A stretch of 64,000 nucleotides of DNA from Shewanella glacialimarina (GTDB lineage: Bacteria > Pseudomonadota > Gammaproteobacteria > Enterobacterales > Shewanellaceae), in NCBI RefSeq assembly GCF_020511155.1, contig NZ_CP041216.1:1550001-1614000 (forward strand), read 5' to 3'. The position numbers were made by a program, and so were the translations under genes. This document shows positions 9,104 through 17,411 of the stretch, piece by piece (positions within the stretch are counted from its first letter, which is position 1; the number at the start of each line of letters is the position of its first letter). Under the pieces are notes generated by a model. The model did no database searches and was not told the origin of the DNA. It saw only the letters and a program-made list of their open reading frames with translations.

Positions 9104-9783
9104 TTTTATGTGATTCAACATTTTCACAATTAGACGATGCTGCAAAGCGTTTAGCTGACTATCAAGCCATTTTATTATTAATGGGTAAAGTCAGGGTTAT
9201 GAACTCTATCAGTGAGGTTGAGGCCATGTCTCACTCTTACCCTGTTGATGTGATGTTAGTGCTAACCGATAAACTCGGCCTGCACACAGAGGGGTTTATT
9301 CAGCGAAATCTGCTGACTCAATCAACAGCGATTATCGTTAATGCTAATCAATGGCAACAGCAACAGTTAGCGGCTCTATTAACCTGTGGTCGTCTTACTT
9401 TTGTCCCCGATGTGTTGGTTGCCAGTCGCCTAGTCAGCTTAGTCAATCTGGCTAGAATACGTTTTGATGCCGCTAATAAGAGTATTGCAGAATTTAAAAA
9501 ACTCGATGATGAAGTGAAAGGGCTAAAGCTACTGAGCCAAGCCAAACTTATTGTGATGCAACAAGGGTTTGATGAAGCAAAAGCACACAAGATTATTCAG
9601 CAACAAGCAATGCAAAAGGGCGTCAGCGTGGCTCAAATGTCAGCACAAATTATTGCGGTGATGACATCCGATCAGGCTGCAAAAAATGCAGGAATATCGG
9701 TTATGCCAGAAAACAGTGCGCCTCATTATGGTGCGGGTGCGCTTAATATGAAGGTGACAATAACAAACGTTAGCAATGTGTAG
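9091..9783 (+). CDS. nasT: NasT-like ANTAR-domain RNA-binding antiterminator
   Basis: The product is 230 aa. The N-terminal ~125 residues look like a degenerate receiver (VDVMLVLTDK where a phospho-accepting Asp would be expected, and no clear conserved Lys). A helical linker leads to an ANTAR domain at about 137-191 (EVKGLKLLSQAKLIVMQQGF). NasT proteins bind paired hexaloop hairpins in nas leaders and prevent termination when nitrate or nitrite is present. A matching leader lies just downstream, before nirB. AAGGA precedes the ATG. No NasS sensor gene is adjacent. Confidence 0.82.
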   Translation: MHSIILCDSTFSQLDDAAKRLADYQAILLLMGKVRVMNSISEVEAMSHSYPVDVMLVLTDKLGLHTEGFIQRNLLTQSTAIIVNANQWQQQQLAALLTCGRLTFVPDVLVASRLVSLVNLARIRFDAANKSIAEFKKLDDEVKGLKLLSQAKLIVMQQGFDEAKAHKIIQQQAMQKGVSVAQMSAQIIAVMTSDQAAKNAGISVMPENSAPHYGAGALNMKVTITNVSNV

Positions 9784-9836
9784 TAGATAAGTTATTGTTT
9801 TAATAGTTAAAATCGATATTGTAAATAACGTTGTTT

Positions 9837-9853
9837 TTGGCATGTAGTATGCA
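9837..9853 (+). promoter_or_regulatory. Sigma-54 -24/-12 promoter of nirB
   Basis: TTGGCATGTAGTATGCA has GG at 9839-9840 and GC at 9851-9852, the same 12-bp spacing as the nasA promoter. Transcription would start near 9865, just before the ANTAR-type hairpins. A weak NtrC-like dyad (GCGCC-N7-GGTGC) lies near 9718-9736, inside the end of nasT. Confidence 0.65.
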
Positions 9854-9873
9854 GTACCAGTAAAGATTTATAT

Positions 9874-9905
9874 TAAAAATCGGGTTTTATTAAGGCAAAG
9901 GCGCC
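9874..9905 (+). promoter_or_regulatory. ANTAR target: paired hexaloop hairpins P1 and P2 in the nirB leader
   Basis: P1 is a 5-bp stem TAAAA/TTTTA closing hexaloop ATCGGG (9874-9889). P2 is a 3-bp stem GGC/GCC closing hexaloop AAAGGC (9894-9905). Both loops have A at position 1 and G at position 4, as in described ANTAR substrates, and are only 4 nt apart. P2 uses the same bases as the 5' arm of the terminator beginning at 9899, so P2 and the terminator exclude each other. The P2 stem is short, which tempers confidence. Confidence 0.72.
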
Positions 9906-9938
9906 AACTTCTTAACTGAAGTTGGTGCCTTTTTTTTT
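9899..9938 (+). terminator. Attenuator (intrinsic terminator) in the nirB leader
   Basis: A 13-bp stem with one G-U pair (AGGCGCCAACTTC / GAAGTTGGTGCCT) closes a 6-nt loop and runs into nine T residues, 29 bases before the nirB start codon. By default it should stop transcription. It overlaps P2 of the ANTAR target, so a NasT-like protein holding P2 would allow read-through. Confidence 0.9.
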
Positions 9939-9966
9939 AATAAACCAAGGCATGAAGGAGCCACAT

Positions 9967-12585
9967 ATGGCAGTCACAAAATCTAAGTTAGTTGTCGTGG
10001 GTAATGGCATGGTTGGCCATCATTTTATTGAACAATTGTGCAGCCTGGGGCTGAACAAACAATTTGACGTGCATGTCTTTGGTGAAGAGCCTCGCCCGGC
10101 ATATGACCGGGTGCAATTATCCAAGTATTTTGAAACCGGCACAGCCGACTCTCTTATGCTAACCAGTGCGCAAGATTATGCTGATTGGGGGATTAATTTA
10201 CACCTTAATACCCAAATTACCGCTATTGATATTGCCACTAAAACACTCACCAGCGCGAAAGGTGTTCAATATCAATATGACCGTTTAGTGCTGTCGACTG
10301 GCTCGTTTCCATTCGTGCCACCGATTAAAGGTAACGACCGTGAACACTGTCTGGTGTATCGCACCATTGAAGATCTACAAGATATTCAAGCTGCGGCAAA
10401 TAATAGTAAAGTTGGCGTAGTTGTCGGTGGCGGTTTATTGGGGCTTGAAGCGGCTAATGCCATGATGCAGTTAGGAGTAAAAACCCATGTGGTTGAGTTT
10501 GCACCACAATTGATGCCGGTTCAGCTTAACGACAAAGCCGGCGATTTGTTATGCAGCAAAATTGAGCAACTCGGGGTGAGTGTTCATACCTCTAAAGCGA
10601 CTACGGCAATTATTGATGGTGAAACCGCGTTGCATCGGATGACATTCAGTGATGAGTCATATTTAGAAGCGGATATGATCGTGTTTTCTGCCGGTATTCG
10701 TCCACAGGATGCATTGGCTAGAGTGTCCAACATTAACATTGGTGAGCGTGGCGGCATTGAAATTGACGATTACTGCTTAACCTCGGCGCCTGATGTTTAT
10801 GCTATTGGTGAGTGCGCTTTATGGCAACAAAAAATATTTGGCTTAGTCGCGCCGGGGTATCAAATGGCCCGTGTTGCGGCATCTCATATCGCCGCATCGG
10901 TATCTATTTTAGAACCTAAAAATAAAGCTGCTAGCTTTACCGGCGCCGATATGAGCACCAAACTAAAATTGCTGGGTGTAGATGTTGCCGCAATTGGCGC
11001 TAGTCGTGGTTTTGATAATGCACAGTTTGTCGAGCTATCTGATAATCAAGCGGGTATTTACAAAAAACTCTGGTTAGATGAAACCGGCAAATTTTTAAAG
11101 GGCGCCGTGCTGGTGGGCGATAATAGCGACTACAGCCGTTTATTAGAGGCTTATTTATCGCAGGATGAAATTATCGGCTCAGCGGTTGAGTTGTTATTAG
11201 CGGGCGCAGAATCTGAAGCAGATTTAAAAGACACTTCAATAGTGTGTTCATGCCATCAGGTGACCAAAGGCGATATTGTCGATGCAGTGAAAGCCGGCAA
11301 TCATAAAATGGCTGAAATCAAATCATGTACTCGCGCCGCATCGGGTTGTGGTGGCTGTGCACCTATGGTGCAAAAAATTATTGACCAAACATTACAAGCG
11401 CAAGGGCTAGATTTTAATGCCGGAATTTGTGCTCATTTTGATCATGACCGTCAAGCCTTGTATCACCTTTGTCAGGTAGAAGGCATTAATGATTTTGAGA
11501 CATTAATGACCTTGCATGGCAAACCTTCACCCCAAGGTCACACCTATGGATGTGATATTTGTAAGCCGGCAGCAGCATCCATTTTTGCCAGTTTACAAAA
11601 TCAATATGTACTAAACCAAGACAATAGCCATGTGCAATTACAAGACACTAATGATGCTTTTCTTGGCAACCTGCAAAAAAATGGCACTTACTCTATTGTG
11701 CCGCGCATTGCCGGAGGAGAAATTACCCCTGCCAAACTTATCGCTATGGGGCAAATCGCTCAAGATTATGACTTATATACCAAGATAACCGGCGGCCAAC
11801 GTATCGATATGTTCGGTGCGCAGTTGTCACAATTACCCGAAATTTGGCAAAAACTGATTGATGCAGGTTTTGAAACCGGTCATGCGTACGGCAAATCTTT
11901 GCGCACGGTTAAATCTTGCGTTGGCAACACATGGTGTCGTTACGGCGTGCAAGACGCGATTGGCTTAGCGATTGATTTAGAAAATCGCTACAAAGGCTTA
12001 CGCAGTCCTCATAAATTAAAATTTGCGGTATCAGGTTGTACCCGTGAATGTGCTGAAGCACAAAGTAAAGACATTGGTGTAATAGCAACTGACAAGGGTT
12101 GGAATTTATATGTTGCCGGTAATGGCGGTATGCGCCCGCGACATGGTGATTTATTTGCAACCGATTTAAGCACTGCAGAGCTATACCAATATATCGATCG
12201 AGTGTTGATGTTCTACGTTAAAACCGCCGATAAATTACAACGTACTTCAACGTGGATGGACTCGTTAGAAGGTGGTTTAGGCTACTTAAAGTCGGTGGTT
12301 ATTGATGATGCACTCGGTCTTAATACTGAGCTTGAAAAACAAATGGACAGCATTGTCGCCTCTTACCAATGTGAGTGGAAAACCAGTCTTGAACAGCCAT
12401 CATTCCTGAGCCGCTTCAATGAGTTTGTTAACCCGGCAGATGCCCCTAAAGCGGACACTTCAGCCTATCAACGCATACGTGAACAGCGTTTTCCAGCCAT
12501 TAAAGATGCAGGGGCAGGCACTATCGCTATTCGCGACATTACTGACGAACAAATAAACAATACTGTTGAGGAGGTTGTAGCATGA
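9967..12585 (+). CDS. nirB: Assimilatory nitrite reductase [NAD(P)H], large subunit
   Basis: The 872-aa product has an N-terminal FAD/NAD-dependent reductase (VVVGNGMVGHHF, later VVVGGGLLGLEAANAM), a BFD-like [2Fe-2S] segment (VCSCHQVTKGDIV with CGGC), and a C-terminal sulfite/nitrite reductase domain with the siroheme/[4Fe-4S] cysteines (CVGNTWCRYG and SGCTRECAEA). It reduces nitrite to ammonium in the cytoplasm. The start at 9967 follows AAGGAG with 6-nt spacing; an in-frame upstream start would lie inside the terminator hairpin. It overlaps nirD by 4 nt (ATGA). Confidence 0.95.
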   Translation: MAVTKSKLVVVGNGMVGHHFIEQLCSLGLNKQFDVHVFGEEPRPAYDRVQLSKYFETGTADSLMLTSAQDYADWGINLHLNTQITAIDIATKTLTSAKGVQYQYDRLVLSTGSFPFVPPIKGNDREHCLVYRTIEDLQDIQAAANNSKVGVVVGGGLLGLEAANAMMQLGVKTHVVEFAPQLMPVQLNDKAGDLLCSKIEQLGVSVHTSKATTAIIDGETALHRMTFSDESYLEADMIVFSAGIRPQDALARVSNINIGERGGIEIDDYCLTSAPDVYAIGECALWQQKIFGLVAPGYQMARVAASHIAASVSILEPKNKAASFTGADMSTKLKLLGVDVAAIGASRGFDNAQFVELSDNQAGIYKKLWLDETGKFLKGAVLVGDNSDYSRLLEAYLSQDEIIGSAVELLLAGAESEADLKDTSIVCSCHQVTKGDIVDAVKAGNHKMAEIKSCTRAASGCGGCAPMVQKIIDQTLQAQGLDFNAGICAHFDHDRQALYHLCQVEGINDFETLMTLHGKPSPQGHTYGCDICKPAAASIFASLQNQYVLNQDNSHVQLQDTNDAFLGNLQKNGTYSIVPRIAGGEITPAKLIAMGQIAQDYDLYTKITGGQRIDMFGAQLSQLPEIWQKLIDAGFETGHAYGKSLRTVKSCVGNTWCRYGVQDAIGLAIDLENRYKGLRSPHKLKFAVSGCTRECAEAQSKDIGVIATDKGWNLYVAGNGGMRPRHGDLFATDLSTAELYQYIDRVLMFYVKTADKLQRTSTWMDSLEGGLGYLKSVVIDDALGLNTELEKQMDSIVASYQCEWKTSLEQPSFLSRFNEFVNPADAPKADTSAYQRIREQRFPAIKDAGAGTIAIRDITDEQINNTVEEVVA

Positions 12586-12917
12586 GTTGGATAAATATTT
12601 GTGATGAAACCAGTCTGCCCCAAGGTTCTGGGGTCGCTGCATGGGTAGCCGGTAATGCGGTTGCCATTTTTAACCTAGGTAAAGATGGCTTATTCGCATT
12701 AGACAATATTGACCCTGCATCAGGCGTGAGTCTGCTGGCTAGAGGATTGATTTGCGAAATGGAAGGTGAACTCTGCGTGGCCTCGCCGCTTTATAAGCAG
12801 CATTACAACCTGGTGACAGGGGTTTGCTTTGAAGATGCAAATTTGGTGGCCAGTCCATTTGAAGTCAAAACCGAGCAGGGCAAAGTATTTGTTCTCGCCA
12901 AAGTATCAGGAGTTTAA
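12582..12917 (+). CDS. nirD: Nitrite reductase small subunit (Rieske-fold NirD)
   Basis: The 111-aa product matches NirD in size, position and fold signals ([35 protein letters not shown]). As usual for NirD, the Cys-His pairs of true Rieske proteins are absent, so it should bind no [2Fe-2S] cluster and act as a partner subunit of NirB. It is translationally coupled to nirB and ends one base before the transporter ATG. Confidence 0.92.
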   Translation: MSWINICDETSLPQGSGVAAWVAGNAVAIFNLGKDGLFALDNIDPASGVSLLARGLICEMEGELCVASPLYKQHYNLVTGVCFEDANLVASPFEVKTEQGKVFVLAKVSGV

Positions 12918-12918
12918 T

Positions 12919-14385
12919 ATGAGCGCAGAAAAATTTAACCTATTTTCATTTACGGGCAAAATGAAAGTATTGCACTTGAGCTGGATGGCCTTCTTTATCA
13001 CCTTTGTAGTGTGGTTTAACGCCGCGCCTTTAGTGAGCGTGATAGCGGATAGTTTGGGCTTAACGAAAGATCAAATCAAAACCCTATTAATTTTGAATGT
13101 GGCGTTAACTATTCCGGCGCGGATTATTATCGGCATGGTGACTGATAAATATGGTCCAAAGTTAACCTATTCAGCGTTATTAGCCATTTGTTCTATTCCG
13201 TGTTTTATGTTCGCGGTAGCAGATACTTTTGAGCAGCTAGCCTTAGCGCGCTTTTTAATCGGCTTTATCGGTGCAGGCTTTGTGATTGGTATTAGGGTAG
13301 TAAGTGAGTGGTTTCCCGCTAAAGAGCTGGGCACCGCTGAAGGCATATATGGCGGCTGGGGTAATTTTGGTTCAGCCGCGGCGGCCTTTACATTACCAGC
13401 TGTTGCGTTAGCTTTTGGTGGTGAAAATGGCTGGCGTTATGCTATCGCCTTTACCGGGTTAATGAGTTTGGCATTCTCTTTTGTGTATTATTTTAATATC
13501 ACCGATACACCTAAAGGGTCAACGTATTTTAAACCCAAAAAAGGCGGCGGCTTAGAAGTCACCAGCAAAGGGGATTTTGTGTTATTGATTATCATGAAAA
13601 TCCCTATGTATGCCACGCTTGCTTTACTGGGGTGGAAGTTATCTCCAGCAGGCGTCAGCATGTTTACCCAAGACATCACTAACCTCATTTATGGCGCATT
13701 AGTTGTAATATTTATTATTGACTATTACCAGACCTATCAAGTCAATAAGCATATTTTTAGCAGCGAAGTGCCAGAATTTGAACGTTATGAGTTCAAGCAA
13801 GTGGCGGTGCTGAATGTGTTGTACTTCACCACATTTGGCTCAGAGCTTGCGGTAGTGTCTATGTTGCCATTATTTTTTGCTGAAACCTTTGGTTTAGGTA
13901 TGGCGCAAGCGGGTATGGTAGCGTCAAGTTATGCCTTTATGAACTTAATGTCTCGCCCAGGTGGCGGTTGGTTAAGTGATAAGTTTGGCCGTAAAGTCAC
14001 CTTACTGATTTTAACTGCAGGACTAGCGATTGGATATTTCTCGGTGGCGCAAATTGATTCAAGCTGGAATTTGCCTGTGGCGGTAGTGGTGGTGATGGTT
14101 TGCTCGTTCTTTGTTCAGGGTGGTGAAGGTGCAGTGTTTGCCGCAGTGCCATTAATTAAGCGGCGTTTAACCGGACAAATTGCCGGGATGACAGGGGCTT
14201 ATGGTAATGTCGGTGCAGTGTTTTTCTTAACCGTTTACTCTATGGTATCGACACAAATATTCTTTTATGTGATAGGCGTGAGTGCCATATTTGGCTTTAT
14301 CACCTTACTATTTATGAGTGAGCCTAAGGGGCATATTGCCGAGGTGAATGAGCAAGGTGAAGTCACTTTAATCAGTGTTAGCTAA
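12919..14385 (+). CDS. NarK/NasA-type nitrate/nitrite transporter (MFS)
   Basis: The product is 488 aa with about twelve membrane helices. It carries the NarK-family features [26 protein letters not shown] (written here as two adjoining blocks, [13 protein letters not shown] and [13 protein letters not shown]) and [15 protein letters not shown]. It should import nitrate for the reductases encoded upstream. The start at 12919 follows AGGAG and lies one base after the nirD stop. It is probably the last gene of the nirBD transcript, since a terminator follows. Confidence 0.9.
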   Translation: MSAEKFNLFSFTGKMKVLHLSWMAFFITFVVWFNAAPLVSVIADSLGLTKDQIKTLLILNVALTIPARIIIGMVTDKYGPKLTYSALLAICSIPCFMFAVADTFEQLALARFLIGFIGAGFVIGIRVVSEWFPAKELGTAEGIYGGWGNFGSAAAAFTLPAVALAFGGENGWRYAIAFTGLMSLAFSFVYYFNITDTPKGSTYFKPKKGGGLEVTSKGDFVLLIIMKIPMYATLALLGWKLSPAGVSMFTQDITNLIYGALVVIFIIDYYQTYQVNKHIFSSEVPEFERYEFKQVAVLNVLYFTTFGSELAVVSMLPLFFAETFGLGMAQAGMVASSYAFMNLMSRPGGGWLSDKFGRKVTLLILTAGLAIGYFSVAQIDSSWNLPVAVVVVMVCSFFVQGGEGAVFAAVPLIKRRLTGQIAGMTGAYGNVGAVFFLTVYSMVSTQIFFYVIGVSAIFGFITLLFMSEPKGHIAEVNEQGEVTLISVS

Positions 14386-14407
14386 TTGCCAAAAGTGTAG
14401 CGTGATT

Positions 14408-14450
14408 AACTCGCCGTAAGTCTATTTAAGATTAACGGCGAGTTTTGTGT
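14408..14450 (+). terminator. Terminator after the nitrate transporter gene
   Basis: A 10-bp perfect stem (AACTCGCCGT / ACGGCGAGTT) with a 17-nt loop is followed by TTGTGTT. The U-tract is modest, so some read-through to the PP2C-kinase gene is possible. Confidence 0.65.
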
Positions 14451-14498
14451 TGAGATTTTATAATGCTTGGCTTTAAATAAGGTGCAGGGTAAGACGAT

Positions 14499-16388
14499 AT
14501 GATCAAACAAAGCGCTGAACAAACAAAGCAGCAGGCGTTAGTGTCGCCATTAGAAGTATTGGCAACATTAGAAACATCAGCAACATCAGCAACATCAGCA
14601 ACAGCAAGCAATCAAGTGGCAGATAACACTGTGTTGATGTGTTCCGATACCGAGCAACTTCATATCCATGTAGGTCAAGCGTCAGACAAAGGGATTAAAG
14701 CGGCTAATGAAGATGCAATTGGCATTCGTATTCCCTCGGGATTAATGCTGACCACTAAAGGTATTGTCACGGTTATTAGTGATGGCGTAAGCACCGCAGA
14801 AGGCGGCGCACAGGCATCAGCCATCAGTGTCAGTAATTTTATTAGCGATTATTATTCCACACCTGACACCTGGAGTGTGCAAACCTCAAGTAATAAAGTG
14901 CTAACAGCATTAAACCGTTGGTTATATGGGTTAGGGCAAGATTATCGAGATGCTCGCCGAGGTTTTGTTTGCACTTTTTCTGCACTGGTTTTTAAATCGT
15001 GTACCGCCCATATGCTGCATGTCGGAGATTCTCGAGTGTATCGATTGCGAGCCGGTGAGCTAGTTAAACTTAGTCGCGATCACAGCACCAGCGTCAGTGA
15101 TACACAGCATTATTTGACTCGAGCACTAGGGATGGACGTTAAGTTAGAGGTCGACTATAAAGCCATTTCGTTACAGGTTGGGGATGTGTTTTTACTGACC
15201 ACAGACGGCATTCATGATGTACTCACTGACTATGAAATTAGCCAATACCTAAATAAACATATTAGCCTGCACCCGCAATTATTAGATGAACAATGTGAGC
15301 AGTTTTGTCTCCAGTTAATGGCAAAAGCACTCAGTGCTGGAAGCAAAGATAATGTCAGTGCGCAGCTGTTGTACATCGACCGTTTGCCCAATCAAGAAAT
15401 CGATGACGTTTATCAACGGCTGGCCAGCAAACCTTTTCCACCGCCAATGGATATAGGGATGAAACTTGATGGATATCAAGTGACCCATATTATCCATCAG
15501 TCGCAACGCAGCCAGGTTTATCGGGTAATAAATAGCGAGGGTAAAGCTTTTTGCATGAAAACCCCTTCGGTTAATTACCTTGATGATGCCGCCTATATTG
15601 AGCGATTCATGTTAGAAAGCTGGGTGGGTAATCGCATCAATAATAACTATGTGGTTAAAATAGCCGAACAAAATAGACCCAAATCCGCACTGTACTATTT
15701 AACCGAATTTTTAGATGGTGTGAGTTTGTCACAGTGGTTAGTACAGCATAGAAAAGCCTCAGTAGAAGAGGTACTGCGGCTGGTTAAGCAGATGGAACTC
15801 GGCATCAGAGCTTTTCATCGACGTGAGACATTACACCAAGATTTAAAGCCAGATAATATCTTTATTACCCGCCAGAGTGGGGTAAAAATAATTGATTTTG
15901 GCTCATGCTTTATTAAAGGTATTGCTGAAATTAGCACGCCATTAGTGCGCGATAATATCTTGGGTACTGCAGATTACACAGCACCAGAAGTGATATTGGG
16001 TTATCAATCAGATGGCCGAGCAGACTTGTTTTCGTTAGCGGTAATCACCTTTGAAATGCTTGCCGGTGAATTGCCGTTTAAAGGTCAGCTATGCAAATGT
16101 CACAAGCGAAATGATTTTTTAAAACTAACTTATGTCAGTGTACATAAATTGAATCCTATGGTGCCAGAATGGATGGATTCGGTCCTCAAAAAAGCCATGA
16201 GTATTGAACCCAGCTTTAGACAAGCCGATACCTGTGAATTTATCCATCAACTACATACCCCTCAAATACATAAAATTACCAAAGCTAGGGTACCTTTTAT
16301 CGAAAAAGATCCACTTAAGTTCTGGCAAATAGTATCAATTATGCTGTTTCTGTCATTACTTGCGTCTTTGTTTAGCAAATTTTTATAG
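14499..16388 (+). CDS. PP2C phosphatase - Ser/Thr protein kinase fusion, tail-anchored
   Basis: The product is 629 aa. Residues ~50-290 form a PP2C-type phosphatase (NEDA, ISDGVSTAEGG, HVGDSRVYRLR, LLTTDGIHDVL and SKDNVSAQ all present). Residues ~310-585 form a Hanks-type kinase with a Lys near 352 (CMKTP), catalytic loop HQDLKPDN near 446, IIDFGS near 465 and TAPEV. The usual Gly-rich loop is replaced by HQSQRSQVY. A C-terminal hydrophobic helix (~606-626) suggests a membrane tail anchor. Related kinases sit in nas clusters of other gammaproteobacteria, for example next to nirBD in Pseudomonas. The N-terminus has a three-copy TSA-type repeat (14574-14600). Its target is unknown. Confidence 0.85.
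   Translation: MIKQSAEQTKQQALVSPLEVLATLETSATSATSATASNQVADNTVLMCSDTEQLHIHVGQASDKGIKAANEDAIGIRIPSGLMLTTKGIVTVISDGVSTAEGGAQASAISVSNFISDYYSTPDTWSVQTSSNKVLTALNRWLYGLGQDYRDARRGFVCTFSALVFKSCTAHMLHVGDSRVYRLRAGELVKLSRDHSTSVSDTQHYLTRALGMDVKLEVDYKAISLQVGDVFLLTTDGIHDVLTDYEISQYLNKHISLHPQLLDEQCEQFCLQLMAKALSAGSKDNVSAQLLYIDRLPNQEIDDVYQRLASKPFPPPMDIGMKLDGYQVTHIIHQSQRSQVYRVINSEGKAFCMKTPSVNYLDDAAYIERFMLESWVGNRINNNYVVKIAEQNRPKSALYYLTEFLDGVSLSQWLVQHRKASVEEVLRLVKQMELGIRAFHRRETLHQDLKPDNIFITRQSGVKIIDFGSCFIKGIAEISTPLVRDNILGTADYTAPEVILGYQSDGRADLFSLAVITFEMLAGELPFKGQLCKCHKRNDFLKLTYVSVHKLNPMVPEWMDSVLKKAMSIEPSFRQADTCEFIHQLHTPQIHKITKARVPFIEKDPLKFWQIVSIMLFLSLLASLFSKFL
14574..14600 (+). repeat. In-frame 9-bp tandem repeat, 3 copies
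   Basis: ACATCAGCA is repeated exactly three times in the N-terminal tail of the PP2C-kinase gene, giving a TSATSATSA-like stretch. Copy-number change would not shift the frame. Confidence 0.85.
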
Positions 16389-16648
16389 TAATAAAGAGGG
16401 GTGAACCTATTTAAGTTAATGATAGCTCTAGCTGTTATTTGTTATTTTTTTAATCTTATTAATAGTTTACGATTTAGTTTGTTGGTTTTTTGATAGCGTT
16501 AGATGTTTAAATATAAACAAAAGTGACAACTCTACTCTTTTGGCTAATATTTAATGTAATACTAATTTGTTACTTTAGTGCTTTAGCGTTTCATCTAGAC
16601 TGATGAAGCAGCACTGTATGTTAATCAGTTTACAAGGAGAGTTAAATA

Positions 16649-17281
16649 ATGTTTAAAGTAGCCAACTGGATGCTGGTGTCTCGCTCGCATTTATTAATGG
16701 ATTTATTGACAGTACGATGGCCACAAGAGTTTTTAGTTAAATTAACCTGTGCGCAGCCAGGTAACATGGCCGACTTTCTTGCGGTGCAGAAATGCAGTTT
16801 AGTTGTTTTTGATCTGTCGACAATAGATTTACAACAAACGTATCAATTACAGCGAGTGATTGAACGGGAGTTAGCTGAAACGAAAACCGTGTTTATCAAT
16901 TTTCCTAAGCAAGTTGATGCAAGATTTTTAATAAACCCTAAGACCACATTAGGCGTTTTTTATACTGATGCAATGTTAACCACTCTAGGCAAAGGGCTTG
17001 AAAGTATTTTAAAAGGCCAAAGTGTTATTCCTGCTGATTTACGTGTTGATTCCGACAATCTAGACAATGAAAATGATATTGATAACCTCACCATTAGAGA
17101 GCGTGAAGTATTACAGGCATTATTATCTGGCAATACTAACCTTGATATCGCCAATAAACTATTTGTTAGTGAATCGACTATTAAGACTCATTTGTACCGC
17201 GCATTTAGAAAAATTGGGGTATCAAGCCGCGGTCAAGCAATTGCATGGGCTCAAACTCATGTTCATGAGGTGATGGTTTAG
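16649..17281 (+). CDS. LuxR-family transcriptional regulator, CsgD-like
   Basis: The product is 210 aa. The N-terminal part resembles the receiver-like domain of CsgD without an obvious phosphorylation triad. The C-terminal ~60 residues are a LuxR helix-turn-helix (LTIREREVLQALLSGNTNLDIANKLFVS within about 146-175, then STIKTHLYRAFRKIGV). AAGGAG precedes the ATG. CsgD regulates curli and cellulose in enterics, but no curli genes are in this window, so its targets here are unknown. It stands alone with about 260 bp upstream. Confidence 0.8.
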   Translation: MFKVANWMLVSRSHLLMDLLTVRWPQEFLVKLTCAQPGNMADFLAVQKCSLVVFDLSTIDLQQTYQLQRVIERELAETKTVFINFPKQVDARFLINPKTTLGVFYTDAMLTTLGKGLESILKGQSVIPADLRVDSDNLDNENDIDNLTIREREVLQALLSGNTNLDIANKLFVSESTIKTHLYRAFRKIGVSSRGQAIAWAQTHVHEVMV

Positions 17282-17308
17282 GGACCACTTGACTAATGAC
17301 GGACTTAA

Positions 17309-17371
17309 TTAGCTTAGAAGATATCGCACACAATACGATACCTTCTAGGGCTAAGCTTAAGCACTTTTTTT
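17309..17371 (+). terminator. Possible terminator between csgD-like and M61 genes
   Basis: A long imperfect inverted repeat (TTAGCTTAGAAG-A-TATCG versus CGATA-C-CTTCTAG-GGCTAA) lies between the two convergent genes and is followed after about 10 nt by seven T residues. The spacing to the T-run is unusual, so the call is tentative. Confidence 0.4.
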
Positions 17372-17411
17372 AATCAGTTCGCGCTAATATTTAAGCGCTA
17401 AGTTATTTTGT

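Noticed and set aside
9922..9966. Upstream in-frame extension of NirB
   Set aside because: It would begin inside the terminator hairpin; AAGGAG 6 nt before 9967 decides the start.
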